Origin: Ohtaekwangia sp035628875
GTDB taxonomy: Bacteria > Bacteroidota > Bacteroidia > Cytophagales > Cyclobacteriaceae
Assembly (NCBI GenBank): GCA_035628875.1
Contig: DASPIZ010000029.1
Location: 1 to 64,000, forward strand
Direction of reading: 5' to 3'
DNA length: 64,000 bases
In this document: one piece after another, positions 17,130 to 26,552 of the stretch
How the letters are laid out: each line of letters begins with the position of its first letter
Position numbering within the stretch: the first letter of the stretch is position 1
The notes under the pieces: model-generated
Told to the model about the DNA's origin: nothing
Seen by the model: the letters and a program-made list of their open reading frames with translations, nothing else
Database searches by the model: none
Translations under genes and position numbers: made by a program

Positions 17130-19142
17130 ATGAACTATACCAGTATGATCACAAGGCTTTACATCACTGTCTTTCTCATTTATTGCGTTTTACCGTTGTA
17201 TGCGCAGAATATTTACCTTACCCCCTACCAAACCATCAAACAAAAAGGTGAAGTTACAACACTGGCATTTTCAAATAATACCCAATTCCTGGTAATGGCA
17301 AATGATGATGGCCTAGTATCCATGTACAATCTGGAGAATCGTTCACAGGCACATCAGCGCGCCTTCAATGATAAGATCATTTTTATAAGTTTTACCCCCG
17401 ATGATAGCAGATTAATATTTGTTACGCGATCCGGCGATATCACAACCTTGAACGTTCCGGATTTCGCGGAAGCATCAACAATAAAATTAAGTGCTAAACC
17501 AAAATTGGTGAACCTTGATGCAACGGGGCAATTATTGGCAGCGTATGCACCGGGTCAAATTGAAATTGTAGATCTAAGAGCTTCGATGTTGCAAGCGAAA
17601 ATAGCCGTTAACAGCGATGTTAAAAAACCACTTTTCCTTGGCTTTGATCGATTGGGTCAACAGATTTTATTACTTACAGAATTCGGGAAGGCGCTTCATT
17701 GGAATCCGTACGATCAGCGATTGCTGAAAGAACTCTCTTTGCAAAGCGGGGAATACGCAGGATCAAGATCTGTTATCCATGCCGCTTCTACCAATAATAT
17801 CGGCGACAGGTTTGTGGTTGGTCTGCAGGAAGTTTTTATACCCAAAGGTGGAATGCAGGGTCGCAACCAGCCTGAACGCCGAAATATGATTCTGTCTTAC
17901 GACTGGGTTTCAGGAACCGAGGTAAAGCGCATCTCAACCCGTTACCGGGTTGATGCCATGGCTTTTGGTCCGGGTGCCGGGCATGTTGCATTTTGTTCCA
18001 AAGATGCATTGCAGGTTTGGATGGTGAACCTCGACAAAGGGGAGATGGGCAGTAGCGTAACCGTTGCAGAAATACCATCCACGCTTCAGTTGGCAGGAAA
18101 CGGCGAATACCTCGCTGTGGGATCCACAAAAGGTACCGTGAGCGTGTATTATGTAGAACGAAACAGTCCTGCCGAAATAAAGATTTCAACACCTTCCCTT
18201 GACCGCAGCATGGCCACCCAGGTTATAAAACAACAAAAAGTGAAGGTGGCTGGTGTGATTGAAGGAAGTGACCGGATCACAAAAATATTCGTTAATGAAT
18301 CACCGGCCGAATTGGACTTTAACAAAGGGTTTACAGCTGAAGTTGAACTGATTCCTGGTAAAAATAAAATCCGCGTAATGGCACAAAATTCAGAAATGAA
18401 ATCCATTACCAAAGACTTTTACGTGACGTATGAACCTGGAAAGGAAGGGCCTGCTCCACTCCAATTGAAATCTGGAAAACGTGTAGCCCTGGTGATCGGA
18501 AATGCAGCGTATCAAAGCACCAATAAACTGAATAATACGGTGAACGATGCAAATGCCGTTGCTGCTACATTGACTGACCTTAAGTTCGAGGTGATCAAAA
18601 TTATCGATGGCAATTACGAGGATATTAAAAATGCAATTTATGCTTTCGGCGATCGCATTCAGGATGTTGATGTCTCGCTCTTCTATTATGCCGGCCATGG
18701 GTTGGAAGTTGATGGCACGAACTACCTCGTTCCCGTTGACGCGGATATCCAATCCGTTGTTGACATCAAGCAAAAAACAATTCCATTACCGGCCTTATTA
18801 AGAACAATGGAATTGACCAATGACCAGGGTTTAAATATGATCATTCTGGATGCGTGCAGAAACAACCCATTCCCTACTGGCAAACGTGGAGGAGCCGGTC
18901 TTGCGAAGGTCAATGCTCCGAGTGGAACGATTATAGCGTATGCCACAGATCCGGGGTCCGTGGCTTCAGATGGTACCGGAGAAAATGGTTTATACACGGG
19001 AGAACTGATTAAACAAATGAAAGTATCACAAAGAATTGAAGATGTATTTATGAATACGCGTAACCGGGTTGAAGAAACTTCCAACGGCGCACAACGTCCC
19101 TGGGAAGAAGCAAGGCTCAAAGGAGTATTTTATTTGAAATAA
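17130..19142 (+). CDS. Secreted caspase-like (C14) protease with WD40-type propeller
   Basis: A 670-residue exported protein with a signal peptide ending YAQN (a second start at 17145 would keep it). Residues ~30-330 form a WD40-like propeller (TTLAFSNNTQFLVMANDDGL, FISFTPDDSRLIFVTRSGDI, VAFCSKDALQVW). Residues ~370-440 are a beta linker, and residues ~445-665 a caspase/metacaspase p20 domain: GKRVALVIGNAAYQ, the catalytic histidine in FYYAGHGLEVDG (His523) and the catalytic cysteine in MIILDACRNNPF (Cys576). Both dyad residues are present. Such proteins are frequent in Bacteroidota and cyanobacteria; arginine/lysine specificity is typical but not shown here. It lies 30 bp before the MATE gene. 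Confidence 0.93.
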   Translation: MNYTSMITRLYITVFLIYCVLPLYAQNIYLTPYQTIKQKGEVTTLAFSNNTQFLVMANDDGLVSMYNLENRSQAHQRAFNDKIIFISFTPDDSRLIFVTRSGDITTLNVPDFAEASTIKLSAKPKLVNLDATGQLLAAYAPGQIEIVDLRASMLQAKIAVNSDVKKPLFLGFDRLGQQILLLTEFGKALHWNPYDQRLLKELSLQSGEYAGSRSVIHAASTNNIGDRFVVGLQEVFIPKGGMQGRNQPERRNMILSYDWVSGTEVKRISTRYRVDAMAFGPGAGHVAFCSKDALQVWMVNLDKGEMGSSVTVAEIPSTLQLAGNGEYLAVGSTKGTVSVYYVERNSPAEIKISTPSLDRSMATQVIKQQKVKVAGVIEGSDRITKIFVNESPAELDFNKGFTAEVELIPGKNKIRVMAQNSEMKSITKDFYVTYEPGKEGPAPLQLKSGKRVALVIGNAAYQSTNKLNNTVNDANAVAATLTDLKFEVIKIIDGNYEDIKNAIYAFGDRIQDVDVSLFYYAGHGLEVDGTNYLVPVDADIQSVVDIKQKTIPLPALLRTMELTNDQGLNMIILDACRNNPFPTGKRGGAGLAKVNAPSGTIIAYATDPGSVASDGTGENGLYTGELIKQMKVSQRIEDVFMNTRNRVEETSNGAQRPWEEARLKGVFYLK

Positions 19143-19172
19143 GCTTTCTTTGTTTTTACGCTCTTCTTTTGT

Positions 19173-20513
19173 ATGGAACTTAAACTGCAAACCAGTTACA
19201 GGCAAATTCTTGGAATGGCGCTGCCGATTTCACTGGCCATGCTGGTGCCGCAGATTAACTTTATTACAAATAATATTTTTTTAAGCGGACTCGGACAAAC
19301 TGAACTTGCCAGCGCCGGCATTACAGGTGTGTATTATCTTGTCTTTGCCGTTACCGGGAATGGATTAAACAATGGGTTGCAGGCCTTAATCGCCCGACGC
19401 GCCGGGCAAGACTTACCGAAAGAAATTGGACGTTTGTTTTATCAGGGTATTTGGCTTGCGCTCTTCTTCGCGGCGCTCGGAATAATCATTACATATACTT
19501 TTGCACCCACCCTGCTAAGGGCTGTTATTCATAACGAAGTTATTGCTGAGCAGGTTATTGATTTTTTATTGATCCGGATCTGGGGCTTGCCGTTACTATA
19601 TCTGTATGTGATGCGTAACGCATTATTGGTTGGAACAAACCAGACGAAGTTTCTTGTATGGGGTACCCTAAGTGAAGCCGTTACCAATATTGTGCTGGAT
19701 TATGGACTTATCTACGGTAAGCTCGGTATGCCGGAGCTTGGTTTCAATGGGGCCGCCTATGCATCCATTATAGCTGAAGGAATGGGTTTGATGGTGATCT
19801 ACGTGATCATCCACTTAAAGGATTTCAACACCACGTTTGCATTGTTTGAAGATAAACGCATTGACATGCGCGTGATAAAGCAAATATTTGTTTACTCGTC
19901 GCCGCTTATTCTCCAATATGCGATCAGTATTGCGAGCTGGGAATATTTTTATATCCTGATTGAGCACCATGGTGAACGCGCATTGGCCATTTCAAATACC
20001 ATGCGCAATATTTTCGGATTGTTTGGCATCTTTTCCTGGGCTTTTGCTGCTACTTCTAATACCATGGTAAGCAATATTATCGGTCAGGGTCGTAATGCCG
20101 AAGTGTTACCGCTTGTACGCCGGATCGCCGGCCTCAGTCTTTCATTTTCGTTTTTGATTTTTATTGTGCTGAACTTAAAACCGGAATGGTTTCTTTCCTT
20201 TTACGGACAAGGCGAAAGCTTTATCGCTGAAGCTATTCCGGTGGTGCGTGTTGTCGCCGTAGCCTTACTGCTGATGGCGGTTTCAACGGTATGGCTAAAC
20301 GCAGTAACGGGAACCGGGAAAACGAAGGTGAACCTGGGCATTGAACTCATCACCATCGTGGTTTATAGTGTGTATGTTTATGCCGTCCTTGAGTATTATC
20401 AGTTACCCATCGTCTGGGGATGGGCCTCCGAATGGGTGTACTGGATATCGATGTTTACGATGGCTTTTTTCTACATGAAATCAGGCAGATGGAAAGGCGC
20501 TTTAAACAACTAA
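19173..20513 (+). CDS. MATE-family multidrug/toxin exporter
   Basis: A 446-residue inner-membrane protein with twelve hydrophobic segments in two homologous halves. The first helix (ILGMALPISLAMLVPQINFI) and the later repeat (IKQIFVYSSPLILQYAIS) mark the halves; GLNNGLQALIARRAGQ and AATSNTMVSNIIGQGRNAEV are the corresponding MATE loops. It should export cationic drugs or metabolites using a Na+ or H+ gradient. It follows the caspase-like gene by 30 bp and may share its transcript. It converges on the gene at 20518, with 4 bp between the stops. Confidence 0.94.
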   Translation: MELKLQTSYRQILGMALPISLAMLVPQINFITNNIFLSGLGQTELASAGITGVYYLVFAVTGNGLNNGLQALIARRAGQDLPKEIGRLFYQGIWLALFFAALGIIITYTFAPTLLRAVIHNEVIAEQVIDFLLIRIWGLPLLYLYVMRNALLVGTNQTKFLVWGTLSEAVTNIVLDYGLIYGKLGMPELGFNGAAYASIIAEGMGLMVIYVIIHLKDFNTTFALFEDKRIDMRVIKQIFVYSSPLILQYAISIASWEYFYILIEHHGERALAISNTMRNIFGLFGIFSWAFAATSNTMVSNIIGQGRNAEVLPLVRRIAGLSLSFSFLIFIVLNLKPEWFLSFYGQGESFIAEAIPVVRVVAVALLLMAVSTVWLNAVTGTGKTKVNLGIELITIVVYSVYVYAVLEYYQLPIVWGWASEWVYWISMFTMAFFYMKSGRWKGALNN

Positions 20514-20517
20514 CATA

Positions 20518-21399
20518 TTATTTGGCCTGGTAGTAAAAAAGAAATGTATCCTTTCCTACGTTTTTTTCACTGAGGGTATAGAAGCTTTTGCCCTGGAGAT
20601 CCCATGTAATGGATTCTCCCTGTGGCTCAATTTCGTAAGGAACTTCAAATGGTTTATCCTTAAACAATTCAACAAGTGGTTTGCCCGTGGGATTATCCCA
20701 GTAGTAAACGTGTTCGTAATTTTTAAGTAACACTTTTTTACCATCGGGTGAAACATCACCGCCGACGATTTGTGTAAACGGTATAGCGTAAAGCTTTGTC
20801 GCAGTAACTGTATCAGAAGAAAAGGTGGGTGATTTTAATTGGTATATCCATACCGGTTCTTCCCGTTTTGAAAATACAAACAAGTCTTTGGTGACAGGAT
20901 CCAGCAAGAGGGTTTCGGTATCTTTGGGTTTGTCAGGTAGTTCAAAAATTAAGGTATCAAAATCAGTGATCAGTGCTTTAGCACTTCCGGCTTGTAACTT
21001 CGGTTCTTCAAACCGGTAAATATACTTAAGTGGATACTTTCCTCTGTTGTCTCCGATTTCCGCTATATAAAGATAATTTTTTGTTGTGTCTGGTCCCGGA
21101 CCGATAGCGATATCCTCCCAGTCACGGTTTACAAGTTTATCAAGCGTACAGGTAAATTTGATTTTTAATTCCTGATCGAAGAGGAAAACTTTTGCAGCAT
21201 TGCCACTGTCATTCAGCCCCCAAAAGTTGCCAGGATTATTCATGCTGGAGACTATACCGGAAATCTCTTCGAGTTTTTTGGATTCTAGTTTGGAAAGCTT
21301 TTGCGGAGGTAAAAAATCATCGGTTGCATTTTCAATCGCCTGCTGCTTACATTGAAATGTTAAAACAGACAATAAAATCACAAAGCAAAATCGTGTCAT
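20518..21399 (-). CDS. Lipoprotein with beta-propeller-like fold
   Basis: A 293-residue lipoprotein (leader ends LTFQCKQQ, Cys17). The body has propeller-like strands: EEISGIVSSMNNPGNFWGLN, NRDWEDIAIGP, NYLYIAEIGDN, DVSPDGKKVLLKNYEHVYYW and EPQGESITWD. The G-(L/V)-N-D-S-G and EDIA motifs recall SdiA-regulated/esterase-like propellers that bind metal ions. No catalytic site is assigned. It is a single gene with no informative neighbours; surface or periplasmic location follows from the lipobox. Confidence 0.78.
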   Translation of the reverse strand: MTRFCFVILLSVLTFQCKQQAIENATDDFLPPQKLSKLESKKLEEISGIVSSMNNPGNFWGLNDSGNAAKVFLFDQELKIKFTCTLDKLVNRDWEDIAIGPGPDTTKNYLYIAEIGDNRGKYPLKYIYRFEEPKLQAGSAKALITDFDTLIFELPDKPKDTETLLLDPVTKDLFVFSKREEPVWIYQLKSPTFSSDTVTATKLYAIPFTQIVGGDVSPDGKKVLLKNYEHVYYWDNPTGKPLVELFKDKPFEVPYEIEPQGESITWDLQGKSFYTLSEKNVGKDTFLFYYQAK

Positions 21400-21532
21400 G
21401 GTCGTGGGTCTCTGAAAGCCGTGAATAAAGCACTTTTTATACAGAAAACCGAACTTGTAGTGTTACGCAGGATGGCTTCACCTGTGTCGTTTAACTTACG
21501 CTTTCTTTTAATTCTTTGAAGGAGTTGAAATT

Positions 21533-21778
21533 TTACGCTTCCCTTACTTTCCTGAAATGTAAGTTGTGACTTGGAGTATGCTCATCTGATGGGACGATGG
21601 TGGTGATTTTACCTTCTTTAACCAGCACGGAAGCTACAAAACGAACCTGTTCCATGATATCATGAGAACTTTCAAGGGATACTCGCTGAATGACCTCAGC
21701 AGGATCAAAGGTCTGTTCAGGTCCCCGCTCTTCTGCAAGTTTCAATATTATTTTTCGAATATCTTCTGCGTAAACCAT
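21533..21778 (-). CDS. Small protein, DUF3253-like
   Basis: An 81-residue protein starting at ATG 21778 (a TTG three codons upstream is less likely). It is a compact alpha/beta domain with DIRKIILKLAEERGPEQTF, a proline-containing loop and MEQVRFVASVLVKEGKITTI, ending LHFRKVREA. The layout resembles DUF3253 (a winged-helix-like fold of ~80 residues), but the match is by eye and imperfect. Function unknown. Confidence 0.6.
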   Translation of the reverse strand: MVYAEDIRKIILKLAEERGPEQTFDPAEVIQRVSLESSHDIMEQVRFVASVLVKEGKITTIVPSDEHTPSHNLHFRKVREA

Positions 21779-21866
21779 AGTGCACAAATAATATTATTTA
21801 ATGTAAAGTTTTATGCCAGCTACCATTTAGAGCACGACAAGCGGTTTTTGTAAAATTACGTAAGTA

Positions 21867-22337
21867 CTATAGACGTGACTCTTTTATTAAACGCCACACC
21901 AGTTCAGGCTCGTAACCCTTCTGAATGGCAAATTTTGAAATTTTGTCGCGTTTAATAAATTCATTTGTTTCGGCTGATAAACTGGCGCTTTTTTTTTCCA
22001 GCAGCGATCTTAATACCGCTTCGTAAACAGGTTCTTCAATTTCTTTTAGTCCAGCCTTGATGCAGTTGGCGGTAAGTCCACGTGACTGAAGTTCATTTAC
22101 GATTTTTATCCTGCCCCAGTGCTTTAAACGAAACTTTCCACCGGCAAAGGATCTGGCAAAACGTTCTTCATTAAGAAATCCTTCCGTGATCAGGTGCGAT
22201 AGCATTTCATTCACGTCATTGGTGGATAGACCCAATTCGTACAGTTTATCCTTTACCTCCTGGTGACAACGCTCCTGGTATGCGCAATACCGGTAGATTT
22301 TCTGCTTTGCTTCGGGAAGAGAATGTCTTTTTTGCAC
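21867..22337 (-). CDS. recX: Regulatory protein RecX
   Basis: A 156-residue RecX, which modulates RecA filament formation. It starts at GTG 22337, as no ATG precedes the conserved N-terminus. Three-helix repeats are visible: YCAYQERCHQEVKDKLYELG, then LITEGFLNEERFARSFAGGK followed by LKHWGRIKIVNELQSRG (the RecX signature) and KISKFAIQKGYEPELVWRLI. Length is typical. recA is not in the window. A terminator separates it from the gene at 22396. Confidence 0.92.
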   Translation of the reverse strand: MQKRHSLPEAKQKIYRYCAYQERCHQEVKDKLYELGLSTNDVNEMLSHLITEGFLNEERFARSFAGGKFRLKHWGRIKIVNELQSRGLTANCIKAGLKEIEEPVYEAVLRSLLEKKSASLSAETNEFIKRDKISKFAIQKGYEPELVWRLIKESRL

Positions 22338-22347
22338 AGCTAAAAAT

Positions 22348-22377
22348 AAAAAAAGTCAGGAGGATCCCGACTTTTTA
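22348..22377 (-). terminator. Terminator after YcxB-like gene
   Basis: AAAAAGTC (22349-22356) pairs with GACTTTTT (22368-22375), continued by GG/CC after one A-C mismatch. On the minus strand it ends in a T-run. It lies between the stop of the gene at 22396 and the recX start. Confidence 0.7.
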
Positions 22378-22395
22378 AATGTTAAAAACCAGCGG

Positions 22396-22872
22396 TTATT
22401 TAATAAGTCCTTTTGTCTTGAGAACACTCGTAACGAATTTACGTTCATTGTCGGTGTTGAAAATCCGGAATGGCCAGTGAATGAGTTGCGCTTTATTAAC
22501 GAACAAAACAAAATGATCTTTACCGACCTGTGCATGTTGAATCTGATCCCATTTAATTGGCATGCCTTCCCGTGCGTTAAGCTTCATCAGTATTTGTTGG
22601 CTGTTGATCTCGTAAGAGAATTTTTCAAAGAGCATTTTTCCCTGCTCAAGTTGTGTTACGCCATAAAACTGGATGTACCAAAAGAGCATGTATAAACCAA
22701 ATGCGATCACAGCACCAATGATCCACCATATACTTGGTATCCAAAAATACAAAGCACAAATGGCAAGTGCAGCCAGTCCGGCAATCCATCCTTGTTTAAC
22801 CATGATGCGTTTGAATGCCAGGTTGATATAGGCCTTCTTTTCCAGTTTGTAGTTTTTCGTTCTAACAATCAT
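22396..22872 (-). CDS. YcxB-like membrane protein
   Basis: A 158-residue protein with two adjacent membrane helices near residues 28-68 (IAGLAALAICALYFWIPSIW, then IGAVIAFGLYMLFWYIQFYG) and a C-terminal beta domain (FSYEINSQQILMKL, GMPIKWDQIQHAQVGKDHFV, LIHWPFRIFNTDNE). The order fits the YcxB-like/bacterial PH-like family. It starts 18 bp after nadC on the same strand, so both probably share a transcript, though no functional link to NAD synthesis is evident. Confidence 0.72.
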   Translation of the reverse strand: MIVRTKNYKLEKKAYINLAFKRIMVKQGWIAGLAALAICALYFWIPSIWWIIGAVIAFGLYMLFWYIQFYGVTQLEQGKMLFEKFSYEINSQQILMKLNAREGMPIKWDQIQHAQVGKDHFVLFVNKAQLIHWPFRIFNTDNERKFVTSVLKTKGLIK

Positions 22873-22890
22873 ATCATTAATCTCAAATCT

Positions 22891-23748
22891 TTAATAAGCC
22901 TTTAAGCTGAGGTCCATACTTTTAACGGTATGGGTAAGCGCACCTACCGAAATATAGTCAACACCTGTCTCAGCCACTTCACGGAGTGTTTCTTCCGTGA
23001 TTCCTCCACTGGCTTCGGTTTTACACTGCCCGCCTATTAGTTCTACGGCCTTACGCATCGTCTCCGGGGTCATGTTGTCGAGCATGATGATGTCAACACC
23101 GCCCACCCGAAGCACTTCCTGAACTTCTGCCAGTGAACGCGTTTCGATTTCTATTTTCAGCGTTTTATTTCGGATGCGAAGATAATCTTTTGTTCGAATG
23201 ATTGCCTGTTCTATACCTCCGGCCATATCAATATGATTATCTTTTAGCATAACCATATCAAATAATCCCATGCGGTGGTTGAAACCGCCTCCTATTAAAA
23301 CGGCCCATTTTTCGGGTAAACGGAAATTTGGTGTGGTTTTCCGGGTATCAAGCAGTTTCGCATTCGTACCATTCACAAGAGACGTATAATGGCGCGTTTT
23401 AGTGGCAATGGCGCTCATTCTTTGCATGCAGTTTAGTACGAGACGTTCTGCTGTAAGAATACTTCGCGCGGAACCTTCAGCAGTAAAGACGATATCACCT
23501 GGTCGAACTGCGTTTCCATCCGAAGTTTTTACATCGATTGTAAGCTGTTGATCAACAATCTTAAAAATCGATAAGGCAAGGTCCACACCGGCAATTATAC
23601 CGGCTTCCTTGACCAGCAATTTTGCCCGACTTATGGCATTTTCAGGAATAGAACCCAGTGTAGAATGATCGCCGTCACCTACATCTTCGCGTAAGGCATC
23701 CGCAATAAATTCGCGCAGGAATTCATCCGTTATGTAATTTGGCTTCAC
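22891..23748 (-). CDS. nadC: Nicotinate-nucleotide pyrophosphorylase (carboxylating)
   Basis: A 285-residue quinolinate phosphoribosyltransferase, converting quinolinate and PRPP to nicotinate mononucleotide in de novo NAD synthesis. GTG start at 23748. Conserved blocks: REDVGDGDHSTLG near the N-terminus, LNCMQRMSAIATKTRHY, LLDTRKTTPNFRLPEKWAVL, MVMLKDNHIDMAGGI, the TIM-barrel glutamate in IEIETRSLAEV, IMLDNMTPETM and EASGGITEETL. Length is standard. nadA and nadB are not in the window. A -7-like TATTTTTG on the minus strand (23760-23753) lies just upstream. Confidence 0.96.
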   Translation of the reverse strand: MKPNYITDEFLREFIADALREDVGDGDHSTLGSIPENAISRAKLLVKEAGIIAGVDLALSIFKIVDQQLTIDVKTSDGNAVRPGDIVFTAEGSARSILTAERLVLNCMQRMSAIATKTRHYTSLVNGTNAKLLDTRKTTPNFRLPEKWAVLIGGGFNHRMGLFDMVMLKDNHIDMAGGIEQAIIRTKDYLRIRNKTLKIEIETRSLAEVQEVLRVGGVDIIMLDNMTPETMRKAVELIGGQCKTEASGGITEETLREVAETGVDYISVGALTHTVKSMDLSLKAY

Positions 23749-23827
23749 GTTGCAAAAATAGAAGACAAACTTAGCGGATAAGCTGTTTTGTAAAGAATAA
23801 TTGAATCAGGGGACCACTACTTATAAA

Positions 23828-24220
23828 CTATTCACGCGTAAAACGTATGTCATCCAGGAATTGGGCATTCCCTACCGTCTTTATTTTCATAAACAAACGG
23901 TAAACATCCGTATTACTTTTGTACTGCAGAATGGCAAACGGCTGACCTCCTTTCGAGGAACCCTGATGGATAATGTTCACCTCGTTCGGCGGATGTTGTT
24001 TAAAAAAATCGCGTAAAACGAATTCCGCCTGCGTCTTACTGTACGACTGAACATTTCCCTCCAACGTAACATCCACGGTTTGATTGAGGAACTTAGAAAG
24101 CTCTTTAGCGCTACCGGCTTTTATAGTTTCCTTTACCTGATTAATGACATCAGACTGTGCGAAAGCGCCCGAACCTACCAGCAAAAAAAGCAAGCCGACA
24201 AAAATATATTTCACTCTCAT
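23828..24220 (-). CDS. Secreted DUF4783 protein
   Basis: A 130-residue protein with a signal peptide ending SGAFAQ and a cystatin/NTF2-like alpha-beta body: IKAGSAKELSKFLNQTVDVT, YSKTQAEFVLRDFFKQHPP, QPFAILQYKSNTDVYRLFM, then LDDIRFTRE. These are features of DUF4783, a Bacteroidota family of unknown function. A TAGTTTTG -7-like element lies at 24247-24240 on the minus strand, but no -33 TTG is correctly spaced. Confidence 0.82.
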   Translation of the reverse strand: MRVKYIFVGLLFLLVGSGAFAQSDVINQVKETIKAGSAKELSKFLNQTVDVTLEGNVQSYSKTQAEFVLRDFFKQHPPNEVNIIHQGSSKGGQPFAILQYKSNTDVYRLFMKIKTVGNAQFLDDIRFTRE

Positions 24221-24367
24221 AGCAACTTCAAGGTGAGGCCAAAACTATGCCACAACCGAAAGATAAGGAAATTATATTAGCCTGCTTACTCTTGGAATCG
24301 ATAACTATTACCTCTGAAAGTTGAATCTTCCCTTCGTCGTTTTATCCACATAACCTCCATAACTGTT

Positions 24368-24375
24368 TATATTTG
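24368..24375 (+). promoter_or_regulatory. -7 box upstream of gpmI
   Basis: TATATTTG matches TAnnTTTG and lies 26 bp before the gpmI start codon. No TTG occurs at the usual -33 distance, so this is only a partial promoter match. Confidence 0.45.
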
Positions 24376-24401
24376 CGCCTTGTTTAAAAACACGTGCAAA
24401 A

Positions 24402-25925
24402 ATGAATAAAAAAGTCGTTTTGATGATCCTGGATGGTTGGGGAATCGCTAAAAATAAGGCGGTTTCGGCCATTGATAAAGCCAGAACACCCTTTGTTGAT
24501 TCCTTATACGGAAAATATGCCAACAGTACCCTGGAAGCTTCCGGACTTGCTGTAGGATTACCTGCCGGCCAAATGGGAAATTCTGAAGTCGGACATATGA
24601 ATATTGGCGCCGGCCGCGTCGTTTACCAGGATCTTGTACGTGTAAACAAAGCTATTGAAGATAGAGAACTCAACGACAACCCGGTATTGAATGAGGCCTT
24701 CGCGTATGCTAAAAAGAACAATAAAAGTGTTCATTACATTGGGCTCGTTTCGGACGGTGGTGTTCATTCTCACGTTGAACATCTTAAAGGGTTGATTACC
24801 ATCGCACACGAAAAAGGCGTAAAAAATCTTTTCGTCCATGCATTTACTGATGGGCGCGACACCGACCCAAAGGGTGGGCTTGGTTATGTACGCGAAATTG
24901 TTGAACATTTAAATAAGACATCCGGAAAACTCGCCAGCATCATTGGCCGGTACTATGCCATGGATCGCGATAAACGCTGGGAGCGTGTAAAGCTAGCGTA
25001 TGATTTGCTGGTGAAAGGGATTGGTGAAAAAGCAACGGATCCGCTGAAGGCGATTCAACAATCGTATGATAAAAACGTTACGGATGAATTCATTCAGCCC
25101 ATCGTGATGACATCAGGAAACCAGCCTGTTGGAACAATTCAGGAAGGGGATGTGGTACTTTGTTTCAATTTCAGAACAGATCGCGGAAGACAAATTACCC
25201 AGGCGCTGACACAACAGGATTTTCCTGAGGCGGAAATGAAGAAGCTTTCATTACACTATGTTACCCTGACCAACTACGATGATTCTTTCCAGAACGTAAA
25301 CGTAATCTTCGATAAAGACAATCTCGAAAAAACCCTTGGGGAAGTGGTTGCTGATGCTGGGAAAAAACAGATCCGAATCGCAGAAACGGAAAAGTATCCA
25401 CACGTTACGTTTTTCTTTTCCGGCGGGAGAGAAGAAGCGTTTGAAGGTGAAAGTCGTATACTCTGTCCATCACCAAAGGTTGCTACCTATGATCTCGCAC
25501 CTGAAATGAGTGCGAAAGAAATACGCGACAAGATCGTTGTTGAATTGAATAAAAAAGAAGTGGATTTTGTGTGCCTTAATTTTGCCAATCCCGATATGGT
25601 AGGTCATACGGGTGTTTTCGAGGCAGCTGTAAAAGCATGTGAAACGGTTGATAGTTGTGCACAGACTGTAACTGAAGCTGCCCTGCGAAACGGATACTCC
25701 ACCATCATCATCGCAGACCACGGAAATGCTGATATGATGATCAACGACGACGGAACTCCCAATACAGCGCACACAACGAATCTCGTTCCTTGTTTTCTTG
25801 TTGATGATGGATATAAGCAAAAATTGAAAAGCGGTAAACTGGGTGACCTGGCCCCTACTATCCTTACGTTGATGGGTATACCCGTTCCGCCGCAAATGAC
25901 TGGAAATGTTTTATTGGATAAGTAA
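24402..25925 (+). CDS. gpmI: 2,3-bisphosphoglycerate-independent phosphoglycerate mutase
   Basis: A 507-residue Mn2+-dependent glycolytic enzyme that interconverts 3- and 2-phosphoglycerate. The alkaline-phosphatase-like core begins MILDGWG with metal-ligand Asp11, and the phosphoserine nucleophile is Ser61 in GQMGNSEVGHMNIGAGR. Substrate-binding blocks HAFTDGRDTDP and RYYAMDRDKRWER follow; the C-terminal metal ligands lie in NFANPDMVGHTG, IIADHGNADMM and TAHTTNLVPC. Length is typical. Its last 20 bp overlap the following lipoprotein gene, and it appears to head an operon running to the Fur-family gene at 28755. Confidence 0.97.
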   Translation: MNKKVVLMILDGWGIAKNKAVSAIDKARTPFVDSLYGKYANSTLEASGLAVGLPAGQMGNSEVGHMNIGAGRVVYQDLVRVNKAIEDRELNDNPVLNEAFAYAKKNNKSVHYIGLVSDGGVHSHVEHLKGLITIAHEKGVKNLFVHAFTDGRDTDPKGGLGYVREIVEHLNKTSGKLASIIGRYYAMDRDKRWERVKLAYDLLVKGIGEKATDPLKAIQQSYDKNVTDEFIQPIVMTSGNQPVGTIQEGDVVLCFNFRTDRGRQITQALTQQDFPEAEMKKLSLHYVTLTNYDDSFQNVNVIFDKDNLEKTLGEVVADAGKKQIRIAETEKYPHVTFFFSGGREEAFEGESRILCPSPKVATYDLAPEMSAKEIRDKIVVELNKKEVDFVCLNFANPDMVGHTGVFEAAVKACETVDSCAQTVTEAALRNGYSTIIIADHGNADMMINDDGTPNTAHTTNLVPCFLVDDGYKQKLKSGKLGDLAPTILTLMGIPVPPQMTGNVLLDK

Positions 25926-26544
25926 GCGATTTCTTTTTGCCAGGTTATGCTGGCCCAACGCATGGGCACCTTTTTTAGTGTGTGTCCTTTGGGTCTACGC
26001 ATCAGGTTGCGCGTCGGAGCAATCTGATACAGCGCTCTATTATCCCATCGATAGTTTGTTGAACGCACAGATTACCACATTACTTAAAGCCAACGCGTCG
26101 GTACGAAAAGTTGGCTTACTGAATGATGAGGAAACAAAAATGAAATTGACTCCGCGCGATTCGCTAAGCTGGGCCAAAGAACTCAATGTGTTTTTTAACC
26201 TTCATGCCATGAACAAGCCCGTTAATCGTGGTGCTTATACTGTTAAAGAGCATGAAATGGATAGCAAGAGCAATTTGCTGATAACATCGTTTACCAGCAC
26301 GCGTGAAATTCCGGTGGAGTTTCTTAAGGTATATTATGATGGTTCATTGCATAAAATCCGGAAGATCGAATCCAGGTTTACAGAGTCAAATTTGTTGTAT
26401 CGCAGTACACGCCTTCTCTACATGGAATTTGAAGAATTCGATGAGAAGCCTGTGCTTACCTATTACGCTGTAACAGGCGGACAAAAAATATTTCTGGGCG
26501 ATTCGTTGCAATACCGAATCAACGCCGCAGTTTCAATACCGTAG
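25906..26544 (+). CDS. Lipoprotein of unknown function
   Basis: A 212-residue lipoprotein whose ATG overlaps the gpmI end by 20 bp. The leader is basic and then hydrophobic, with lipobox VYASGCASEQ. The body (LLNAQITTLLKANASVRKVG, MDSKSNLLITSFTSTREIPV, YYDGSLHKIRKIESRFTESN) is a mixed alpha-beta domain with no recognised motif. It sits between gpmI and an ABC exporter with 8 bp to the latter, so it is co-transcribed with them. Possibly an envelope assembly factor; unproven. Confidence 0.78.
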   Translation: MFYWISKRFLFARLCWPNAWAPFLVCVLWVYASGCASEQSDTALYYPIDSLLNAQITTLLKANASVRKVGLLNDEETKMKLTPRDSLSWAKELNVFFNLHAMNKPVNRGAYTVKEHEMDSKSNLLITSFTSTREIPVEFLKVYYDGSLHKIRKIESRFTESNLLYRSTRLLYMEFEEFDEKPVLTYYAVTGGQKIFLGDSLQYRINAAVSIP

Positions 26545-26552
26545 TTTTTAAT

